The notes below the pieces were generated by a model. The model searched no databases. It was not told the origin of the DNA and saw nothing but the letters and a program-made list of their open reading frames with translations. A program made the position numbers and the translations under genes. A stretch of 64,000 nucleotides of DNA, from contig NZ_JH976537.1 of assembly GCF_000309385.1 (NCBI RefSeq), positions 2,864,010-2,928,009 on the forward strand, read 5' to 3'. The stretch comes from Nodosilinea nodulosa PCC 7104. GTDB lineage: Bacteria > Cyanobacteriota > Cyanobacteriia > Phormidesmidales > Phormidesmidaceae. The first letter of the stretch is position 1. Every line of letters begins with the position of its first letter. Positions 60,994 through 64,000 of this stretch are shown here, one piece after another.

Positions 60994-61335
60994 ATGAGCG
61001 ATACCACCATTATTAAAGTCACCTCCGAAGCTGCCCCGATGGGGTCTATGGGGCAAAAACACCTGGCCCTGAGCAAAAATATGGCCATGCGGCTGTGGGA
61101 AAATGAGCAGCCCGGTGAGGCCAAGCCCGAGGCTAAGCGGCCCTACGAGGCGATCGGCTACGTCATTAGCGGGCGGGCCGAGCTGCACCTCGAAGGCCAG
61201 ATAGTGGTGCTCGAACCCGGCAACTCCTGGGTTGTGCCCGAAGGTGCGTCGCACACCTACAAAATTTTGGAACCCTTCACCGCCGTTGAGGTGACAACGC
61301 CCCCGGCTGTGGTGCACAGGCGCAATCAGGCGTAA
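60994..61335 (+). CDS. Small cupin protein
   Basis: A 113-residue single cupin. The barrel motif is visible as AIGYVISGRAELHLEGQIVVLEPGNSWVVPEGASHTYKILEPFTAVEVTTPP; only one His of the canonical motif 1 is seen, so metal binding may be reduced. Substrate unknown. The start ATG 60994 follows an AAGGCAAAAATTACG purine stretch. It is divergent from the endonuclease III gene and convergent with the next hypothetical gene, 36 bp away. Confidence 0.8.
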   Translation: MSDTTIIKVTSEAAPMGSMGQKHLALSKNMAMRLWENEQPGEAKPEAKRPYEAIGYVISGRAELHLEGQIVVLEPGNSWVVPEGASHTYKILEPFTAVEVTTPPAVVHRRNQA

Positions 61336-61371
61336 TGCAGGCTGGGCTGGTACTGAGCTGGATTCAGCGTT

Positions 61372-62199
61372 CTAATATGGAGCCTCGATCGCGTCAAACG
61401 CCATATCGTTGAAGTCAAATAAGACCGATTCGCTCACCAATCCATTGGGCCTGACTTGAGCGGCCCAAAGCTTGCCTGCCGCCGCCCAGACCAGCCGCCT
61501 GCCATCCAGCTCGGCCCACTCCCAGGTTGGGCAGGCTATGGGCGGCGCCGGGTTGGGGCCAACCAGTTCGTGCTCGTCCCAGTAGCAGCCTTTACCCACT
61601 GGAGCGCCCACTTCGGCGTGGGCAATTTTGCGCAGTGTCCAACCCTGGCCAATGGGCTTTTCAAAAATGTCTTTCTCCTGCCATTTGCGGATCTTGACGC
61701 GATCTACCCAGGCCCAGCCGTCTCGAAGCAGACGGGGGTAATACACGCTCAAACACTCGCCGCCGCAGCCGCCCTGGGGCTGGTACTGGGTGTCTCGTTG
61801 CAGGGCCGACGCGCTGTGCAATTCTGCATGGCCGTAGCCGTCATTCAGCCAGTATTTCGTCTTTCCAGTCCACAGGCCGCCGCCGTGCCAGCAGTCGCCC
61901 TTCGGGAAAAACGCGATCGCCTTCAGGTACGGCACTCGCGAAATCGCCGTCCACGAGCCCCGCGACTCCGACTGCCATTTACCGTTCATGGCAAAGTAAA
62001 TGAGATGTTTGCCATCGGGCGAGATATCGCTACGGCGCTCGTAGATGCGGCCCTTGAGCCACTGGCCGAGCTGGAAGGTGTCGCGATCGCGATCCCAAAG
62101 CATCGTCGCCACGTGCTTCGACGGCCCCCTGCGAATTACTAGCCCAACGGGTGCCTGACTGGCCAGCAAAACATGAATTCGAGGGGGAAACGGTGACAT
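61372..62199 (-). CDS. Conserved hypothetical protein
   Basis: A 275-residue soluble protein without a recognised domain. Features are several Trp-rich blocks (QLGQWLKGRIYERRSDISPDG, WTLRKIAHAEVG, CPTWEWAELDGRRLVWAAAG) that suggest a beta-propeller-like or lectin-like fold, and cysteine-containing GGCGGECLSV. No signal peptide is evident. It ends MAFDAIEAPY. It precedes the Uma2 gene's 3' end by 11 bp and runs in the same direction, so the two may be co-transcribed. Function unknown. Confidence 0.65.
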   Translation of the reverse strand: MSPFPPRIHVLLASQAPVGLVIRRGPSKHVATMLWDRDRDTFQLGQWLKGRIYERRSDISPDGKHLIYFAMNGKWQSESRGSWTAISRVPYLKAIAFFPKGDCWHGGGLWTGKTKYWLNDGYGHAELHSASALQRDTQYQPQGGCGGECLSVYYPRLLRDGWAWVDRVKIRKWQEKDIFEKPIGQGWTLRKIAHAEVGAPVGKGCYWDEHELVGPNPAPPIACPTWEWAELDGRRLVWAAAGKLWAAQVRPNGLVSESVLFDFNDMAFDAIEAPY

Positions 62200-62210
62200 G
62201 GGGAGTCAAA

Positions 62211-62786
62211 CTACGCCCCTTGTCGAAAAGCTCTGACCGCCTGGGGGCGAGACTCAACTAGGGCACACTGGGCTAGGCGATTTAGATCAATGCCCTGCAC
62301 AAACTGGCTGTCGCCGACCTGCCGATAGCCGTCAGTGTGCAGTTGATAAACGCTGAGGCTGCCCGATTCCCAAAACCATACCTCAGCTACCCCCAGAGCC
62401 TCATAGCGCCTGAGTTTGTCAGGGCCACCGCTGGTAAACACCACCTCAACCGCCAGATCTGGGATCGGCTTTCTCGCGCTAAAACAGTACGACTCATCCG
62501 CCTGTACCGAGGCCACCGCTTCCCGTTCTTGAGAAAAAGAACCCGTCGCCACAAAATCTACGCCCTGACCCAGCAAGTAGTCTTCAATCAGGTAGCCAAT
62601 ATTGCCCTTCACAATCTCATGCTCTAGGGACGTAGACAAAATCTCTAACTCCCCAGCGTAGTAAAACAGACGAATACCTGACGAATCCGCAAATCCCTGC
62701 TGAATCGCCTTAAAACTATCCCAGCTCACGCCAGTATGGATGAAGCGCTGCTCAGTAGAGCGATCGACAAGTTGAACCACCGTCAC
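62211..62786 (-). CDS. Uma2-family (DUF820) putative endonuclease
   Basis: A 191-residue protein of the PD-(D/E)XK-like Uma2 family, which is greatly expanded in cyanobacteria. Conserved parts are GIRLFYYAGELEILSTSLEHEIVKGNIG, KPIPDLAVEVVFTSGG (the catalytic D...E-x-V core, PDLAVEV) and LRRYEALGVAEVWFWESGSLSVYQL. The Lys of the PD-(D/E)XK motif is not obvious after EV. Function is unproven; membership in mobile or defence-related loci has been proposed. It is divergent from a DUF29 gene across a short gap containing three direct repeats. Confidence 0.88.
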   Translation of the reverse strand: MTVVQLVDRSTEQRFIHTGVSWDSFKAIQQGFADSSGIRLFYYAGELEILSTSLEHEIVKGNIGYLIEDYLLGQGVDFVATGSFSQEREAVASVQADESYCFSARKPIPDLAVEVVFTSGGPDKLRRYEALGVAEVWFWESGSLSVYQLHTDGYRQVGDSQFVQGIDLNRLAQCALVESRPQAVRAFRQGA

Positions 62787-62811
62787 CCTCCAGGGTCGCT
62801 TCTTCTATGAT

Positions 62812-62865
62812 GAACTATAGTTCGGCTTGCAAAATGTTCAACTTGCGAAAGTTCAGTTTGCAATA
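62812..62865. promoter_or_regulatory. Palindrome and three iteron-like direct repeats between Uma2 and DUF29
   Basis: A palindrome GAACTATAGTTC (62812-62823) is followed by GTTCGGCTTGCAAAA (62820-62834), GTTCAACTTGCGAAA (62836-62850) and GTTCAGTTTGCAATA (62851-62865). The repeats share GTTC..nTTGC.A and are spaced 16 and 15 bp. This array sits in the 91-bp divergent gap and looks like an operator. Confidence 0.6.
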
Positions 62866-62877
62866 CAGGCATACGCT

Positions 62878-63312
62878 ATGGCCAACCTTTATGAGACAGA
62901 TTTCTACGCCTGGACTCAGCAGCAAGCCCAACTGCTAGAGCAAAACCTGTGGGAAAAGCTGGATCTGCACCACCTCGTAGAGGAACTGCAAGACTTGGGA
63001 CGGCGGGAACGGCAAGAGCTGAGAAATCGCTTGAGTGTGCTGTTGGGGCATCTGCTCAAGTGGCACTACCAACCGGAGCACCGTGGCAATAGCTGGCGGG
63101 CCACCATTCGAGAGCAGCGCACCCGAGTGCAGCTAGTGTTGAGCGATAACCCCAGCCTGAAGCCCTATTTGGCGGAAGCGCTGGCGATCGCCTACCAACT
63201 TGGTCAAGACCTAGCCGTACAAGACACCGGCCTCGACTACAGCACCTTTCCCGCTGACTGCCCCTACACCCTGCCCCAAATTCTCGACCCAGCTTTCTTG
63301 CCCAACCTCTAG
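62878..63312 (+). CDS. DUF29-family protein
   Basis: A 144-residue, helical, soluble protein of the DUF29 family, which is common in cyanobacteria. The typical opening is LYETDFYAWTQQQAQLL, then LHHLVEELQDLGRRERQELRNRLSVLLGHLLKWHYQPEHRGNSWRATIREQR and the C-terminal FPADCPYTLPQILDPAFLP. Function is unknown. ATG 62878 matches family starts; an upstream in-frame ATG at 62827 lies within the repeat array and is rejected. It is followed by a hairpin terminator shared with psbA. Confidence 0.85.
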   Translation: MANLYETDFYAWTQQQAQLLEQNLWEKLDLHHLVEELQDLGRRERQELRNRLSVLLGHLLKWHYQPEHRGNSWRATIREQRTRVQLVLSDNPSLKPYLAEALAIAYQLGQDLAVQDTGLDYSTFPADCPYTLPQILDPAFLPNL

Positions 63313-63325
63313 CCCAACAAAAAAT

Positions 63326-63343
63326 GCCCCAGATTTCTGGGGC
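63326..63343. terminator. Hairpin between the DUF29 gene and psbA
   Basis: GCCCCAG-ATTT-CTGGGGC stem-loop, with AAAAAAT on the left and GTTTCATAC on the right; it can terminate from both sides. A second GC-rich hairpin (GGGCG...CGCCC) lies near 63376-63400. Confidence 0.7.
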
Positions 63344-63407
63344 GTTTCATACCTTCATTCGACCTATTCACAGGATGGGCGAGGCGAGCGCCCCGCCCAA
63401 TCACAAC

Positions 63408-64000
<593 letters not shown>

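Noticed and set aside
60832..61317. N-terminal extension of the endonuclease III frame to 61317
   Set aside because: It runs antisense through the cupin gene at 60994-61335 and has no family similarity.

Overview
This window is chromosomal DNA from a cyanobacterium. The evidence is a psaK gene, the 3' end of psbA, two carboxysome shell genes of the CcmK type, solanesyl-diphosphate synthase for plastoquinone, carotenoid genes (cruF, cruG, cruP), a group 2 sigma factor of the cyanobacterial type, a HetZ-related protein and frequent HIP1-like GCGATCGC octamers. GC content is moderately high. Together with the gene set this suggests a filamentous, non-heterocystous lineage (Leptolyngbya/Nodosilinea-like), but that placement is inference.

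Layout. 0-8.1 kb: leuA, a cupin, an exported small protein, a DUF2945 gene broken by a short insertion, the ccmK3-ccmK4 satellite shell operon, a nucleoside hydrolase, an SLH lipoprotein and a TMEM14 protein. 8.1-18.4 kb: a glycosyltransferase, psaK, the division pair ftsQ-ftsZ, thiD, a phasin-like pair, the SRP RNA gene, an HD hydrolase, a YggT-like protein and a HetZ-related regulator. 18.4-21.4 kb: a sugar transferase with a perfect CRP-type site upstream, followed by a three-layer nest of mobile DNA: a dispersed repeat, split by a MITE, itself split by an IS4-family (IS50-like) element. 21.4-31 kb: proB, then a leftward cluster (YqeG phosphatase, mltG, DUF3727, ruvX, GNAT), cruF-cruG, a CYTH protein and solanesyl-diphosphate synthase. 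31.2-33 kb: mostly non-coding, with a hairpin-rich leader ahead of a 39-residue membrane protein, a second copy of the dispersed repeat and a long inverted repeat.

33-46.5 kb: group 2 sigma factor, a TPR-PAS-PAS-GGDEF diguanylate cyclase, the ctaCDE cytochrome c oxidase operon, a flavoenzyme fused to an SLH domain, a CsbD-like exported protein, and a tightly coupled cruP / SirB1-family / sdhC run. 46.5-54 kb: a 93-bp MITE-like element, a large hybrid histidine kinase whose GAF domain has both cysteines of a DXCF-type cyanobacteriochrome, a CrtI-like oxidoreductase, a 41-residue membrane protein, a universal stress protein, a cluster of DnaA-box-like sequences (candidate oriC) and dnaN. 54-64 kb: a nucleotidyltransferase, an aldolase-dehydrogenase fusion, a metal/heme-type membrane fusion with an exported partner, a second MITE, murI, an endonuclease III homologue, a cupin, an unknown protein, a divergent Uma2/DUF29 pair with an iteron-like array between them, and the 3' end of psbA.

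Most of the window is housekeeping and photosynthetic core. The most interesting points are the cyanobacteriochrome kinase, the candidate replication origin, the datable mobile-element nest, the precisely reversible insertion in the DUF2945 gene, and several structured intergenic regions. All calls come from reading the sequence; no database search was run.
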